NCBI GenBank assembly: GCA_902781945.1
Contig: CACZLE010000007.1
Span: 1-64,000, forward strand
Direction of reading: 5' to 3'
Source: an uncultured Eubacteriales bacterium
GTDB lineage: Bacteria; Bacillota; Clostridia; Christensenellales; Aristaeellaceae
DNA: 64,000 bases
Under the pieces are notes generated by a model, which was given only the letters and a program-made list of their open reading frames with translations, was not told where the DNA came from and did no database searches. The first letter of the stretch is position 1; the number at the start of each line of letters is the position of its first letter. The position numbers and the translations under genes were made by a program. Positions 27,443-36,359 of this stretch are shown here, one piece after another.

Positions 27443-28276
27443 TTATCCCTTCACGCCCGAGGTGGCGATGCCCTCCACAAAGTAGCGCTGGCAGAAGATG
27501 AACAGGATGACCACCGGGATGATGGCGCTGGTGGCGGCGGCCATGTTCAGGTCGTAGCGCTGCAGATCGTCCAGCATGTACCAGCGGATCACCTGGGAAA
27601 TGGTGTACAGGGGCTTTTTGATCAGGAAGATCAGGGGAGCCATGTACTCGTTCCAGCAGCTGATGAAGGAGAGCACCATGAGGGATATCAGCGAGGCCTT
27701 GGTCAGGGGCAGCAGGATCTGGCCGAAGATGCGCAGATGCCCCGCGCCGTCGATCTTGGCCGCCTCCATCAGATCGTCCGGCAGGCCGATATAGAACTGG
27801 CGCAGCAGGAAGATGGCGGTGGCGTTGAAAAAGTGGGGCAGGATGATGGCCCACAGGTTATTGTACAATCCCACGGTCTTGAACAGGATGAAGCGGGGCA
27901 CGATGGTCACCTCGGTGGGCATCATCATGGTGGCCAGGAACAGGACGAACACCACCTGCTTGCCCTGGAACCGCACCTTGGCAAAGGCGTAGGCCGCCAT
28001 GGAGGAGATGATCAATTGAACCACGGTGCCGATCACGGTGATGAAGGCCGTGTTCAGGTAGGCCTTGAACATGCTCACGTCGGGATCCGTCCACACGGCG
28101 GCATAATTGCCCCATTTCCACTCCCGGGGCAGCCATTGCCAGTTGCCCGCAAAGACCTCGTTGGTATTCTTGAGGGAGCTGGTGACCATCCAGATCAGCG
28201 GCAGCAGGAAAGCCAGGGCAAACACGGCGATGATCAGGGTTTTGACCAGCGTTATGGCAAATTCACGCTTTTTCAT
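27443..28276 (-). CDS. Sugar ABC transporter permease (MalG type)
   Basis: A 277-residue membrane protein with about six helices. The start is ATG 28276 (MKKREFAITL) preceded by GGGGGCGATCACC; the longer open frame upstream overlaps the other permease in a wrong frame. The EAA loop is EAAKIDGAGHLRIFGQILLP near 175, and the end is the typical QRYFVEGIATSGVKG. It is the second permease of the operon, 17 bases downstream of the MalF-type permease gene. Confidence 0.92.
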   Translation of the reverse strand: MKKREFAITLVKTLIIAVFALAFLLPLIWMVTSSLKNTNEVFAGNWQWLPREWKWGNYAAVWTDPDVSMFKAYLNTAFITVIGTVVQLIISSMAAYAFAKVRFQGKQVVFVLFLATMMMPTEVTIVPRFILFKTVGLYNNLWAIILPHFFNATAIFLLRQFYIGLPDDLMEAAKIDGAGHLRIFGQILLPLTKASLISLMVLSFISCWNEYMAPLIFLIKKPLYTISQVIRWYMLDDLQRYDLNMAAATSAIIPVVILFIFCQRYFVEGIATSGVKG

Positions 28277-28293
28277 GGTGATCGCCCCCTTTC

Positions 28294-29214
28294 TCAGTAA
28301 TGCACCCATTTTTTCTGGCCGCCGAAGTTGATGGCGGTAAAGAGTATGATGATCAGCAGCAGCACCACGGACTGGGCCGAGGCATAGCCATGGGCGTAAT
28401 CCGAGAAGGCCGAGCTGTATATTTCCTGTACGATGGACGTGTTGGACGCGATGGAGGAGCCCATGGTGAACACGTTGACGGAGCCGAAAATCTTGAAAAT
28501 GGCGATGAGGCGGACGATAACCAGATAGAAGGTGGTGGGGGACACCATGGGCAGCGTGATGCGGGTGAACTGCTGGAAGCCGCTGGCGCCATCGATGGTG
28601 GCGGCCTCGTAGAGGCTGCGGGGCACGTTTTGCAGGGCGGCCATATAGATGATCATGACATAGCCCAGGGAGGTCCAGATGACCAGGAAGATAATGGGAA
28701 TCTTGCTCAGGCTGGGCTCCACCGTCCATTTCCATGGCTCGGCGATCCAGCCCAGGCCCATCAGCGCGCGGTTGACCAATCCGTCCTCCCGGAACAGGAA
28801 CTTGAACACCGCGCCCAGGGCCACGATGGAGGAGATATAAGGGATAAAGAAGGCCAGACGCAGGGGCTTTTTGCAGAAGACCCGGCCGTTGAGCAGGTAG
28901 GCGATTACCAGGCCCAGGACGATGGAGGCCGGCACAGTGGTGAAGGCGTAGACAAAGGTGTTGCTGATGGACTGCATAAAGCGGCGGTCCCTCAGAATGG
29001 CGCGGAAATTGTCCAGGCCGATCCAGCTGATATACTTTCCCAGCTTGGCAAGGCTGCGCACCTTCAGAAAGTTGAACTCGGTGAAGGACAGGATCAGCGT
29101 CAGGAAAAAGGGAAACGCGATGAGCAGCACATACGTCACCAGGGCGGGCATCACAAAGGCGTACCCGGCGATGTTTTCCTTGATTTGATTTTGATTGCGG
29201 TATTTCCTTGCCAT
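28294..29214 (-). CDS. Sugar ABC transporter permease (MalF type)
   Basis: A 306-residue membrane protein. ATG 29214 (MARKYRNQNQ) follows AAAGAGGTCTTCCC, which is better than the upstream ATG at 29262. Six helices are predicted and the EAA loop is EAATIDGASGFQQFTRITLP near 210. It pairs with the MalG-type permease downstream and the binding protein upstream, from which it is separated by a hairpin. No cognate ATPase gene is present. Confidence 0.92.
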   Translation of the reverse strand: MARKYRNQNQIKENIAGYAFVMPALVTYVLLIAFPFFLTLILSFTEFNFLKVRSLAKLGKYISWIGLDNFRAILRDRRFMQSISNTFVYAFTTVPASIVLGLVIAYLLNGRVFCKKPLRLAFFIPYISSIVALGAVFKFLFREDGLVNRALMGLGWIAEPWKWTVEPSLSKIPIIFLVIWTSLGYVMIIYMAALQNVPRSLYEAATIDGASGFQQFTRITLPMVSPTTFYLVIVRLIAIFKIFGSVNVFTMGSSIASNTSIVQEIYSSAFSDYAHGYASAQSVVLLLIIILFTAINFGGQKKWVHY

Positions 29215-29246
29215 GGGAAGACCTCTTTTCTCAGTGGTGGAAAGAA

Positions 29247-29275
29247 GGCGGAGGAGCGGCACGCGCCCCTCCGCC
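29247..29275 (-). promoter_or_regulatory. Stable intercistronic hairpin after the binding-protein gene
   Basis: GGCGGAGG pairs with CCTCCGCC, with GCG/CGC pairs further inside, in the gap between the binding-protein stop (29292) and the permease start (29214). There is no T-run. The arrangement mirrors 21519-21550 and 54726-54762. Confidence 0.6.
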
Positions 29276-29291
29276 TGTTGCCTGAAAGGGA

Positions 29292-30647
29292 TCAGCGCTC
29301 GGCAGCGATGGCCTCGTCCGCCAGCTTGGTCAGTTCGGCCAGGGCTTCCTCGGGGCTCATCACGTCGTTGAGCGCGTACATGGTATACTCGGCCATGAGG
29401 GAATTGACCTTGGAGTAGGCGGTCAGCTCGTCCTCATAGTAGGAGGGATTGGTGGACACGCCCACCACGCGCTTGAAGGATTCCACGTCCACAAACTTGG
29501 CGGCCTCTTCCTCGGAGCCAAACAGCAGGCTCAGGGCGGAACCGGCCTCGGTGCCCTTCCAGTTGGGCTGATGGCCGGCGGCGGCCAGGTACTTGACGCC
29601 GTAGGTGGAATACCACTTCAGGAAGGCCCAGGCAGCGGGGAAGTCTTCGTCGTCGGGATCCATGCAGATGCCGGCATGGGAGAAGGGAGAAACGCCGCTC
29701 ATGTAGTTGGTCTGGCCTTTTTCAATGACGGGCCAGGGAGCAAAGCCGGTGATGAAGTCCACGCCGTAGTTGGCGGTGTCGGGCAGAAAGCGAACCATGT
29801 TGGGGGTCAGAGAGGAATTGCAGGTGCGCTCCACCAGGAAGGTCTGCTGGGATTGCAGGTTGTCGCCGCGGTAGATGGACTTGGGGAACCAGATCTTATC
29901 CACGATCTCGGCGTTGTATTCGTCCTGCAGGGCCTTGATGATCACGGGGTTGTCGAAGGAGCAGGTGCCGTCCTCATCGTAGTAGGCGTTCTTGCCCACC
30001 AGGGAGCCGTACACATAGGTGTAATAGTTCTGGCTGTGGTAGCTGGAGCCGCCGTACACCTTCACGGTGCCGTCCTCATTGTATTCGGTCATGGCCTTGG
30101 AGGCGGCGAAGTAATCGTCCCAGGTCCATTCGGTGGGCAATTCGCCCAGGCCGGCAGCGTTCCAGGCGTTCATGTTGATGGCCACATAGTAGCTCAGGCC
30201 GCCGCAGGGGAAGGTGTAGATGCAGTCGTCATACTTGAAGGCGTCGCTGCCCCAGTTTGCCACCAGGTCGATGCCCTCTTCTTCCACCAGGTCGGTCAGG
30301 TCCACGTACAGGCCGGCTTCCCAGCGCTTGTAGGCGTTGGAAAGGCCGAAGGAGGCCAGAACGTCCACTTCACCCGCCAGGATGGAGGTGTTGACGGACA
30401 GGTTGCCGTCGGAGTTGTTGTTGTAGGTGTTCAGGTTCACCTTGATGTTGGGGTAGATGGAGTTGAAGTCCGCGATCAGCGCGTCCATGCCCTGGGAGCC
30501 CTTGAAGGGCATCCAGAAGGAGATCTCGCCGGAGATGGAAGTGTCGTCTTCCAGTATCCAGCTGGTGATGTCTTCGCCCTCGGCGAAGGCAGCGAGCGTG
30601 GGCAGCAGCATCAGCGCCGCCAGCAGCAGACAGAGAACCTTTTTCAT
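29292..30647 (-). CDS. Carbohydrate ABC transporter substrate-binding protein
   Basis: A 451-residue family 1 solute-binding protein. The signal peptide (MKKVLCLLLAALMLLPTLAAFA) has no lipobox cysteine and fits a type I site before EGED. The mature part has GEISFWMPFKGSQGMDALIADF near 40 and PTEWTWDDYFAASKAMTEYN near 160, the same layout as the 20186 protein. ATG 30647 follows AAAGGAGGATTCCG. It is the first gene of the operon binding protein-permease-permease-flavoprotein-kinase, and a LacI-type operator lies upstream. The ligand is unknown. Confidence 0.92.
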   Translation of the reverse strand: MKKVLCLLLAALMLLPTLAAFAEGEDITSWILEDDTSISGEISFWMPFKGSQGMDALIADFNSIYPNIKVNLNTYNNNSDGNLSVNTSILAGEVDVLASFGLSNAYKRWEAGLYVDLTDLVEEEGIDLVANWGSDAFKYDDCIYTFPCGGLSYYVAINMNAWNAAGLGELPTEWTWDDYFAASKAMTEYNEDGTVKVYGGSSYHSQNYYTYVYGSLVGKNAYYDEDGTCSFDNPVIIKALQDEYNAEIVDKIWFPKSIYRGDNLQSQQTFLVERTCNSSLTPNMVRFLPDTANYGVDFITGFAPWPVIEKGQTNYMSGVSPFSHAGICMDPDDEDFPAAWAFLKWYSTYGVKYLAAAGHQPNWKGTEAGSALSLLFGSEEEAAKFVDVESFKRVVGVSTNPSYYEDELTAYSKVNSLMAEYTMYALNDVMSPEEALAELTKLADEAIAAER

Positions 30648-30701
30648 TTCGGAATCCTCCTTTTTATTTGATCACCGGGCCTTGACCCGGTAATTCACAC
30701 T

Positions 30702-30717
30702 TTTGAAGCGCTCCAAA
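30702..30717. promoter_or_regulatory. LacI-family operator upstream of the binding-protein operon
   Basis: The imperfect palindrome TTTGAAGCGCTCCAAA has the same half-sites (TTTGGA/TCCAAA) as the two operators at 33318-33333 and 33406-33421. It lies 55 bases upstream of the 30647 start codon, suggesting control by the LacI regulator encoded at 32162-33205. Confidence 0.65.
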
Positions 30718-30757
30718 TTAAGCGAATAAAGCATTTTTGCGCTTTTTTCTATATATT

Positions 30758-32137
30758 TTACAAAAACGCTTTGTTTTCCCGCAGGCAGCGGCGCAGCGCC
30801 TGGACGTCCAGGCTCCGGGGCGTCACGCCCTGCTTCACCGCCATGGCGGCGGCGGTACCCGCGGCCTGGCCCATACCCATGCAGGGCGGCATCACGCGGA
30901 TGGCCCCGGCGGCGGTGGAATCGGCGCTGACGCAGCGACCGGCCACCAGCAGGTTCTCCACCCCCACAGGCAGCAGGCTGCGGTAAGGAATGCCGTAATA
31001 ATCGCCGGTGATGGGCATGTATTCATTGCTGGTGGGGCCGAAGCGCCCGTGGACGTCCACGGAATTGGCGGCCAAAAGGATGCTGTCCTCCGGCACCTGG
31101 GCGGAGATCAGATCCTCTCCCGTCAGCCGGTAGTCGCCCCGGATGTGGCGGCTCTCCCGGATGCCCACATAGGAGGCCGTGCTCCTGAGCCGGGCGTTCT
31201 CACACCCGGGCACATATTTATTGAGGAAGTTCATGATGATTTCCGCCTGGCGGCGGCCCGCCACCTCAGCGGCGGAGAGGCTTTCATTATCGGTGCTGTC
31301 CACCCCCATGATCCGGGAGGTGTTGATGCACCATTCGTCCGGCCGGGGCTGGCGGAACATGCCGATGGACACCCGCTGCAGGGGCCAGTCGCCCCTTTCC
31401 CGTGCCTGGGACACCCGCCAATGCAGGGAGCGGTAGTTGACGCCGTCCTTGCGGTAGAAATTGTGGATGTTGGCCTGGATATCGGCCTCCAGGGCCTGGG
31501 CGTCCACGCCGTACACGTGGAAAAACATGGTGGCGGGCTGGATGAGGCCCAGTTCCTCGTTGCCCATCTCAAAGGGCACCCCCGCCCGGGCGGCCACGTC
31601 GCCGTCGCCGGTGCAGTCGATGAACACCTTGCCCCGGATGATCTCGATGCCCCGTTTGGAGGAGACCACGATCCCCACGGGGGCGTTCCCCTCCATGACG
31701 GGTTTCAGGAAATCGGTATGGAACAGCACCTTGACCCCGGCCTCCTCCATCATATCGTCCATCACGCGCTTGAGGCCCTCGGGCTCAAAGGGCGTCACAT
31801 GGTCGTGGCCCACCACGATCCAGGAGGTGAAGCCCGTGCCCGCCCGGACGGTGGAGGGATGCAGGGCCCAGCCCCGCGCCACCATGCGGTCCACGATCTC
31901 CTCAAACAGACCGCGGATGATCATGTTTTCGCCCTTGCGGTCATAGCAGGTCATAAAGGGGCCCACCAATCCCCGGGTGGCGCTGCCTCCCAGGAAACCG
32001 CCCTGCTCCACCAGCAGCACCCGCACGCCCTGCCGGGCCGCGGCGATGGCGGCGCACATGCCGGAGGGCCCGCCGCCGATGACGATCACATCGGCGCGCA
32101 GCGTATCCCGTTCCGGTGTCAAATCAAACTGCGGCAT
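30758..32137 (-). CDS. FAD-dependent oxidoreductase (PF12831-like), short form 1
   Basis: A 459-residue flavoprotein with VIVIGGGPSGMCAAIAAARQ (about 17-36), GGFLGGSATRGLVGPF, the second FAD motif DCTGDGDVAARAGVPFEMG, the superfamily signature GIRESRHIRG and a C-terminal LLVAGRCVS segment. It lacks the discoidin-like tail of the long forms. It lies 24 bases downstream of the lacI-type gene on the same strand, so the two are likely co-transcribed and autoregulated. The substrate is unknown; oxidation of a sugar hydroxyl is inferred from context. Confidence 0.88.
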   Translation of the reverse strand: MPQFDLTPERDTLRADVIVIGGGPSGMCAAIAAARQGVRVLLVEQGGFLGGSATRGLVGPFMTCYDRKGENMIIRGLFEEIVDRMVARGWALHPSTVRAGTGFTSWIVVGHDHVTPFEPEGLKRVMDDMMEEAGVKVLFHTDFLKPVMEGNAPVGIVVSSKRGIEIIRGKVFIDCTGDGDVAARAGVPFEMGNEELGLIQPATMFFHVYGVDAQALEADIQANIHNFYRKDGVNYRSLHWRVSQARERGDWPLQRVSIGMFRQPRPDEWCINTSRIMGVDSTDNESLSAAEVAGRRQAEIIMNFLNKYVPGCENARLRSTASYVGIRESRHIRGDYRLTGEDLISAQVPEDSILLAANSVDVHGRFGPTSNEYMPITGDYYGIPYRSLLPVGVENLLVAGRCVSADSTAAGAIRVMPPCMGMGQAAGTAAAMAVKQGVTPRSLDVQALRRCLRENKAFL

Positions 32138-32161
32138 AAAATAACCCCTCCAAATCGCGTA

Positions 32162-33205
32162 TCAGCGCGTCATCACGCTGTCTCTGTATACCATATAGGG
32201 CGGAATGCTGATGTTCTTCACCGGGCGCTCCGGCTCCCGGATGCGCGCCAGCAGACACTGGGCCGCCTGCCGTCCCATCTCCTCCTTGCGGATGTTGACG
32301 CTGGTCAGCGCCGGGGTGGCGTAGCCGCACACCGAGGAATCCTCATAGGCGATGATGGACAATTGATCCGGCACCCGTACGCCGATCTCGTACAGATACC
32401 GCATGGCGCCCAGGGCGCTCTGGCCGTTGGCTGCCACGATGGCGTCCGGGCGGTTGCCCGCCTCCCAGAAGGAGCGGAAGGCGCGATAGGCGCTGGCGCC
32501 GTTGTTGGAGGTGGACTGGATGTTCCATTTTTCCCGGAAGGGCGTCCCCGCCTCCTCCAGCGCCCTGCGGAAGGCCTCCAGGCGCAGGTTGCGGGTGTCC
32601 AATTGGGCGGAGCAGTTGAGCAGGCAGATATTTTGATGGCCCGTGTTCAGCATATCCCGCATGGCCAGGGCCACGCCCTCGCCGGGATCGGCGTAGATGG
32701 AGTCGAACTCCTCCTCAAAGCAGCCCACGCCCACCAGCACAAAGGGCAATCCCGTGTCCCGCAGGGCGCTGAGAAACTCCATGCTGTAAGGGCGCGCCAC
32801 CACAAACAGGCCATCCACCCGCTTTTCGGTGACTACCCGGGGCAGGGTGGTCGCGTCCGGGCTGCAAACGAAGTTTTCGGTGATCAGGCCGTAATCCGTC
32901 CCGGCCAGGCCCGCCATGATGCCGTTGAATATATTGAAGGAGCACAGGCCGATATGCTGATCGCTGTCATAGGAGACCTGGGTGCTGTTGTGCAGGTAAT
33001 CCTTCATAAAAATGACGCCCAGGTTGTTGGTCACCCGGGCGGACAGCCCCCGGGCGTTGCTGTTGGGCACGTAATTGATCTCGTGGATCACCTGCTCCAC
33101 CAGGCGGCGGGTGTCCTCCTTGACCAGCTTGCTGTGATTGAGCACCAGGGAAACCGTGCTGCGGGAGACGCCGGCACGCTTGGCGACATCATTGATGGTA
33201 GGCAA
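32162..33205 (-). CDS. LacI family transcriptional regulator
   Basis: A 347-residue repressor-type regulator. The start is a TTG at 33205 supported by GGAGGG seven bases before it and by the classic LacI opening MPTINDVAKRAGVSRSTVSL. The hinge region follows (ARGLSARVTNNLGVIF), then a periplasmic-binding-protein-like effector domain. It is divergent from the flavoprotein operon starting at 33445 and co-directional with the flavoprotein at 30758. Three matching operators (30702, 33318, 33406) define a probable regulon of its own operon and both flanking operons. The inducer is probably a sugar. Confidence 0.92.
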   Translation of the reverse strand: MPTINDVAKRAGVSRSTVSLVLNHSKLVKEDTRRLVEQVIHEINYVPNSNARGLSARVTNNLGVIFMKDYLHNSTQVSYDSDQHIGLCSFNIFNGIMAGLAGTDYGLITENFVCSPDATTLPRVVTEKRVDGLFVVARPYSMEFLSALRDTGLPFVLVGVGCFEEEFDSIYADPGEGVALAMRDMLNTGHQNICLLNCSAQLDTRNLRLEAFRRALEEAGTPFREKWNIQSTSNNGASAYRAFRSFWEAGNRPDAIVAANGQSALGAMRYLYEIGVRVPDQLSIIAYEDSSVCGYATPALTSVNIRKEEMGRQAAQCLLARIREPERPVKNISIPPYMVYRDSVMTR

Positions 33206-33281
33206 GCGAGTTCCCTCCGATCTGCGGCAAAATAAAGAAAAAACAACTGTTTCAGGTTTTTGGATCGCTCTTATTGTTTAC

Positions 33282-33310
33282 AGTGTATCACCGGCGGAAC
33301 AAATTGTCAA
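33282..33310 (-). promoter_or_regulatory. Promoter of the LacI-type gene
   Basis: On the minus strand, TTGACA (33310-33305), 17 bases and TACACT (33287-33282), with an extended TGA before the -10. It lies about 80 bases upstream of the TTG start and immediately downstream of the operator at 33318-33333. Confidence 0.7.
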
Positions 33311-33317
33311 CCCCATT

Positions 33318-33333
33318 TTTAGAACGTTCCAAA
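33318..33333. promoter_or_regulatory. LacI-family operator 1 in the divergent region
   Basis: TTTAGAACGTTCCAAA, within a 20-base near-palindrome at 33316-33335. It lies between the divergent -35 elements, next to the LacI gene's own promoter, so autoregulation is likely. Confidence 0.7.
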
Positions 33334-33349
33334 AATTAATTCTGGCCTC

Positions 33350-33379
33350 TTGACAAGGCGCGCGAAATGGTTCTATACT
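33350..33379 (+). promoter_or_regulatory. Promoter of the flavoprotein-SGNH operon
   Basis: TTGACA (33350-33355), 18 bases and TATACT (33374-33379) on the plus strand, 66 bases before the ATG at 33445. Confidence 0.7.
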
Positions 33380-33405
33380 CATGACAGCGGGTTTTTTCCG
33401 TTTTG

Positions 33406-33421
33406 TTTAGATCGTTCCAAA
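33406..33421. promoter_or_regulatory. LacI-family operator 2, downstream of the promoter
   Basis: TTTAGATCGTTCCAAA lies about 20-35 bases after the expected transcription start. Its centre is 88 bases from operator 1, compatible with roadblock or looping repression. Confidence 0.6.
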
Positions 33422-33444
33422 TTCCCGGTGAGAGAGGGCGTGCA

Positions 33445-34770
33445 ATGATGGAGCAGCTTCAAGGCAGTTATCCCCATACCTATGACGTGATCGTGGCGGG
33501 CGGCGGACCCGCAGGCGTGGCCGCAGCCGTTTCCGCCGCCCGGCTGGGAGCCAGAACCGCTCTGGTGGAGCGCTTCGGCGTGCTGGGCGGCATGCTGACC
33601 TCGGGTCACGTGCAGCCCATCCTGGGCCGGGCGGAGGGCCGCACCATGTACGACGAGATCGTGGCCCTTTTGCAGGAGGGCCATCCGGACGCGCCCCGCG
33701 TCAAGACCCGCAACGGCGACGAGATCGGCCTGGATCTGGAGGAAGCCAAGCTGCGGCTGCTGGATCTGTGCCTGAAAAACGGCGTATACGTGTACCTGCA
33801 AACCCCGGTGGTGGCCCCTGTCCTGGAGGGCAGGCGCGTCACCGGCCTGCAGATCTGCACGCCTCAGGGCCTCGAGACCCTTTCTGCCCACGCTGTGGTG
33901 GACGCCACCGGCGACGGCTTTGTGGCCGCCCTGGCGGGCGCGCCCTATGAGGTGGGCCGCGCCGACGGCCGCTGTCAGCCCGCCACCCTGGAATTCACCG
34001 TGGACAACGTGGACGAGGGCCCGCATTTTGCCTGCTATGGCGGCAGCGACCCCGTGCTCTTGCCCGACGGGCGCAGATACAGCGAGGTGTGCAAGGAGGC
34101 CTGTGCCCGGGGCGAGCTGCCGGAAAACGTCAGCATCGTGCGCATCCACTACACCCTGCATCCGGGCGAGCGCAGCATCAACGCCACCCAGGCCAACGGC
34201 TTTGACACCCTGACGCCGGAGGGCGCCGTGGGCGCGGATTATCTGCTGCGGCGGCAGGTGGCGCCCATCCTGGCCTTCCTGCGCAAATACGCGCCGGGCT
34301 TTGCAAACTGCCGCCTGCGCTCCACCGCCACCGCCCTGGGCGTGCGGGAAAGCCGCCGGTTCGTGGGCGAATACGTGCTCTCCGACCAGGACGTGGAAAA
34401 GGGCGCGCGTTTCCCCGACGTGGTGGTACACAGGGCCTGGTTCCTGATCGATATTCACAATCCCGCCGGCGGCGGCCAGGCGGAGCGCCATTCCCAGCCC
34501 GCGACGCCCTATGATATCCCCTACCGCAGCCTGGTGCCCCTGCAGGCGGACGGCCTGCTGCTGTCGGGCCGCAACATTTCCGGCACTCATCGGGCCCATG
34601 CTTCTTATCGCGTGATGGGCGTGGCCCTGGCCACCGGCCAGGCCGCGGGCGTCGCCGCCGCCCTCAGCGCCCGGCAGGGCGTGACGCCCCGGCAGCTGGA
34701 TTATCATCTGGTGCAGCAGGCGCTGACGGAATACGGCGCGAAACTGTTTGACGGGGAGGTACAGGCATGA
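33445..34770 (+). CDS. FAD-dependent oxidoreductase (PF12831-like), short form 2
   Basis: A 441-residue flavoprotein. ATG 33445 follows AGAGAGGG; a second ATG is next to it. Motifs: VIVAGGGPAGVAAAVSAARL (about 15-34), GVLGGMLTSGHV, the DATGDGFVAALAGAPYEVGR second FAD motif near 152, GVRESRRFVG near 298 and LLLSGRNISGTHRAH near 372. It is the first gene of a four-gene LacI-linked operon (flavoprotein, SGNH hydrolase, propeller-like protein, flavoprotein). It overlaps the SGNH gene by 4 bases, so translation is coupled. The substrate is unknown. Confidence 0.88.
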   Translation: MMEQLQGSYPHTYDVIVAGGGPAGVAAAVSAARLGARTALVERFGVLGGMLTSGHVQPILGRAEGRTMYDEIVALLQEGHPDAPRVKTRNGDEIGLDLEEAKLRLLDLCLKNGVYVYLQTPVVAPVLEGRRVTGLQICTPQGLETLSAHAVVDATGDGFVAALAGAPYEVGRADGRCQPATLEFTVDNVDEGPHFACYGGSDPVLLPDGRRYSEVCKEACARGELPENVSIVRIHYTLHPGERSINATQANGFDTLTPEGAVGADYLLRRQVAPILAFLRKYAPGFANCRLRSTATALGVRESRRFVGEYVLSDQDVEKGARFPDVVVHRAWFLIDIHNPAGGGQAERHSQPATPYDIPYRSLVPLQADGLLLSGRNISGTHRAHASYRVMGVALATGQAAGVAAALSARQGVTPRQLDYHLVQQALTEYGAKLFDGEVQA

Positions 34771-35453
34771 AGGACCAGCAGCGCATTCTATGCTACGGCG
34801 ATTCCAACACCTGGGGCACCATCGGCCGCTGGAAGCTGACCGATATGCCCTCTGAACGCTATGACCGGGACACCCGCTGGACCCAGGTGGCCCAGCGCAT
34901 CCTGGGGCCGGATTACTGCGTCATCGAGGAGGGGCTGGGCGGCCGCACCACCATCTATGCCCGGGCCGAGGATCCCTGGAAATGCGGGGAAACCTACCTG
35001 CTGCCCTGCCTGCACAGCCAGCGCCCCCTGGACTGGGTGGTGCTGATGCTGGGCACCAACGACCTGCAGGTGTGCAAGACCATCACGGCGGAGGACCTGC
35101 CCCGGGGCATCAGCCGCCTGATCGGTATCATCCAGGCCTGCCCCAAGGTGGGGCGGAACATGACCGTGCCCCGCATCCTGGTGGTGTCGCCGCCGGAGGT
35201 ACGCCCCTCCGATCCCCAGGGCCGCACAGAGGTCTACGCCAAGTTTCGCTGCGAGATCGGGCGTTCCCTCAGCCTGCAATTTCCCGCGGTCTACGCGGAG
35301 GTTGCCCGGCAAAAGGGCTGTTATTTTCTCAACGGCCAGGACTATATCCAGCCCGGGCCCCAGGACGGCGTGCATTTGGACGCCGCCTCCCATCGGCGGC
35401 TGGGAAAGGCCATCGCCTCCTTTATCCAGCAGCACACGGAGGAGAAGCCATGA
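34767..35453 (+). CDS. SGNH/GDSL hydrolase (arylesterase/acyltransferase-like)
   Basis: A 228-residue SGNH hydrolase. The four blocks are visible: CYGDSNTWG (Ser nucleophile, residue 12), EEGLGGRTT (Gly, about 55), MLGTNDLQ (Asn, about 95) and DGVHLD (Asp/His, about 200). The overall layout, including RDTRWTQVAQRILG, resembles the mycobacterial arylesterase/acyltransferase MsAcT and sugar O-acetylesterases. It starts inside the preceding flavoprotein gene (ATGA overlap) and overlaps the next gene by 4 bases. It probably removes acyl groups from the sugar handled by this operon (inference). No signal peptide, so it acts in the cytoplasm. Confidence 0.88.
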   Translation: MKDQQRILCYGDSNTWGTIGRWKLTDMPSERYDRDTRWTQVAQRILGPDYCVIEEGLGGRTTIYARAEDPWKCGETYLLPCLHSQRPLDWVVLMLGTNDLQVCKTITAEDLPRGISRLIGIIQACPKVGRNMTVPRILVVSPPEVRPSDPQGRTEVYAKFRCEIGRSLSLQFPAVYAEVARQKGCYFLNGQDYIQPGPQDGVHLDAASHRRLGKAIASFIQQHTEEKP

Positions 35454-36358
35454 GCGCCATCACACGGGACGGCAGCGCCAGCACGCTGTATATGAAATTT
35501 GACAAGATCCTGCGCTCCGCCCAGGGCATGGCCATCTGGCAGGATCGGGCCTTTATCCTCTACGATACCGGCATGTGCGGAGTGTACGACCTGAAAAGCC
35601 GCACCGCCGCGCCCCTGGCCGCCTTCCCCCTGGGCAGCTACAACGAGGGCATGCCCACCCGGGATTACCTGAACCATGCCAACCATTCCATGTTCGGCTC
35701 CCTGCATTGGGGCGATAACCCCATCCCTCTGCTCTACGTCACTGTGGGTACGGGCATCGGGGCGGACGCGGATGGGTTCTATTACCGCCTCAGCGTGGAA
35801 AACATCGTGGAGACGGCGGCGGGCTACCGGGCGGAGGTGCTGCAGACCGTCACCTATCAGCCCTCGGAAAGCGTGCCCGCGCCCTGGGAGGCTCCCTGCT
35901 GGGGCTGTCCGGCCTTCTTTGTGAACAATGCGGAAAACGCCCTGTATATTTTCTCCGCCCGCTACCGCACCAAGCGCGGCTGCGTGCCGGAGGGGGAGCA
36001 TAACGCTTACATCATCACCCGCTTTGATCTGCCCTCCCTGGACGCCGGGCCCTTGGTGCGGCTCACCGCCCGGGACATCCGGGATCAGTTCAGCGTTGCA
36101 TCCGATATTCCCTTCACCCAGGGGGGCCAGCTGACAGACGGCATCCTGTATTACACCTTCGGCTGTCCCAAGGCCGGTTATCCCGTGCACGTAATGGCCT
36201 TCGATCTGCGCAAAAAATGCCTGCTGTGGCAGGCGGACAACATGGACGAGGCCTTCCGGGGGGAAGAGATCGAATGCTGCGACTGGTATAAGGGGCAGCT
36301 GCTGTGCAACACCAACGGTGGCAGCCTGTATGCCCTGCGCTTCCGGGAGGAGGAATAA
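35450..36358 (+). CDS. Protein of unknown function, beta-propeller-like
   Basis: I do not recognise this family. The 302-residue product begins at ATG 35450 (GGAGAAGCC before it), overlapping the SGNH gene by 4 bases. The sequence is rich in alternating hydrophobic strands and Trp/Tyr with repeat-like units such as MAIWQDRAFILYDTGMCGVY and GILYYTFGCPKAGYPVHVMA, which suggests a beta-propeller. Other features are a HANHSMFGSLHWGDNP segment near 76-91 and a Cys-rich APCWGCPAFF near 150. There is no signal peptide. It lies between an esterase and a flavoprotein in one tight operon, so it may be a sugar-processing enzyme or a partner of the flavoprotein. Confidence 0.7.
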   Translation: MSAITRDGSASTLYMKFDKILRSAQGMAIWQDRAFILYDTGMCGVYDLKSRTAAPLAAFPLGSYNEGMPTRDYLNHANHSMFGSLHWGDNPIPLLYVTVGTGIGADADGFYYRLSVENIVETAAGYRAEVLQTVTYQPSESVPAPWEAPCWGCPAFFVNNAENALYIFSARYRTKRGCVPEGEHNAYIITRFDLPSLDAGPLVRLTARDIRDQFSVASDIPFTQGGQLTDGILYYTFGCPKAGYPVHVMAFDLRKKCLLWQADNMDEAFRGEEIECCDWYKGQLLCNTNGGSLYALRFREEE

Positions 36359-36359
36359 A

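Noticed and set aside
34982-35449. Upstream extension of the unknown protein frame at 35450
   Set aside because: It is an alternative frame inside the SGNH hydrolase gene; the ATG at 35450 has its own ribosome binding site and the normal 4-base overlap.
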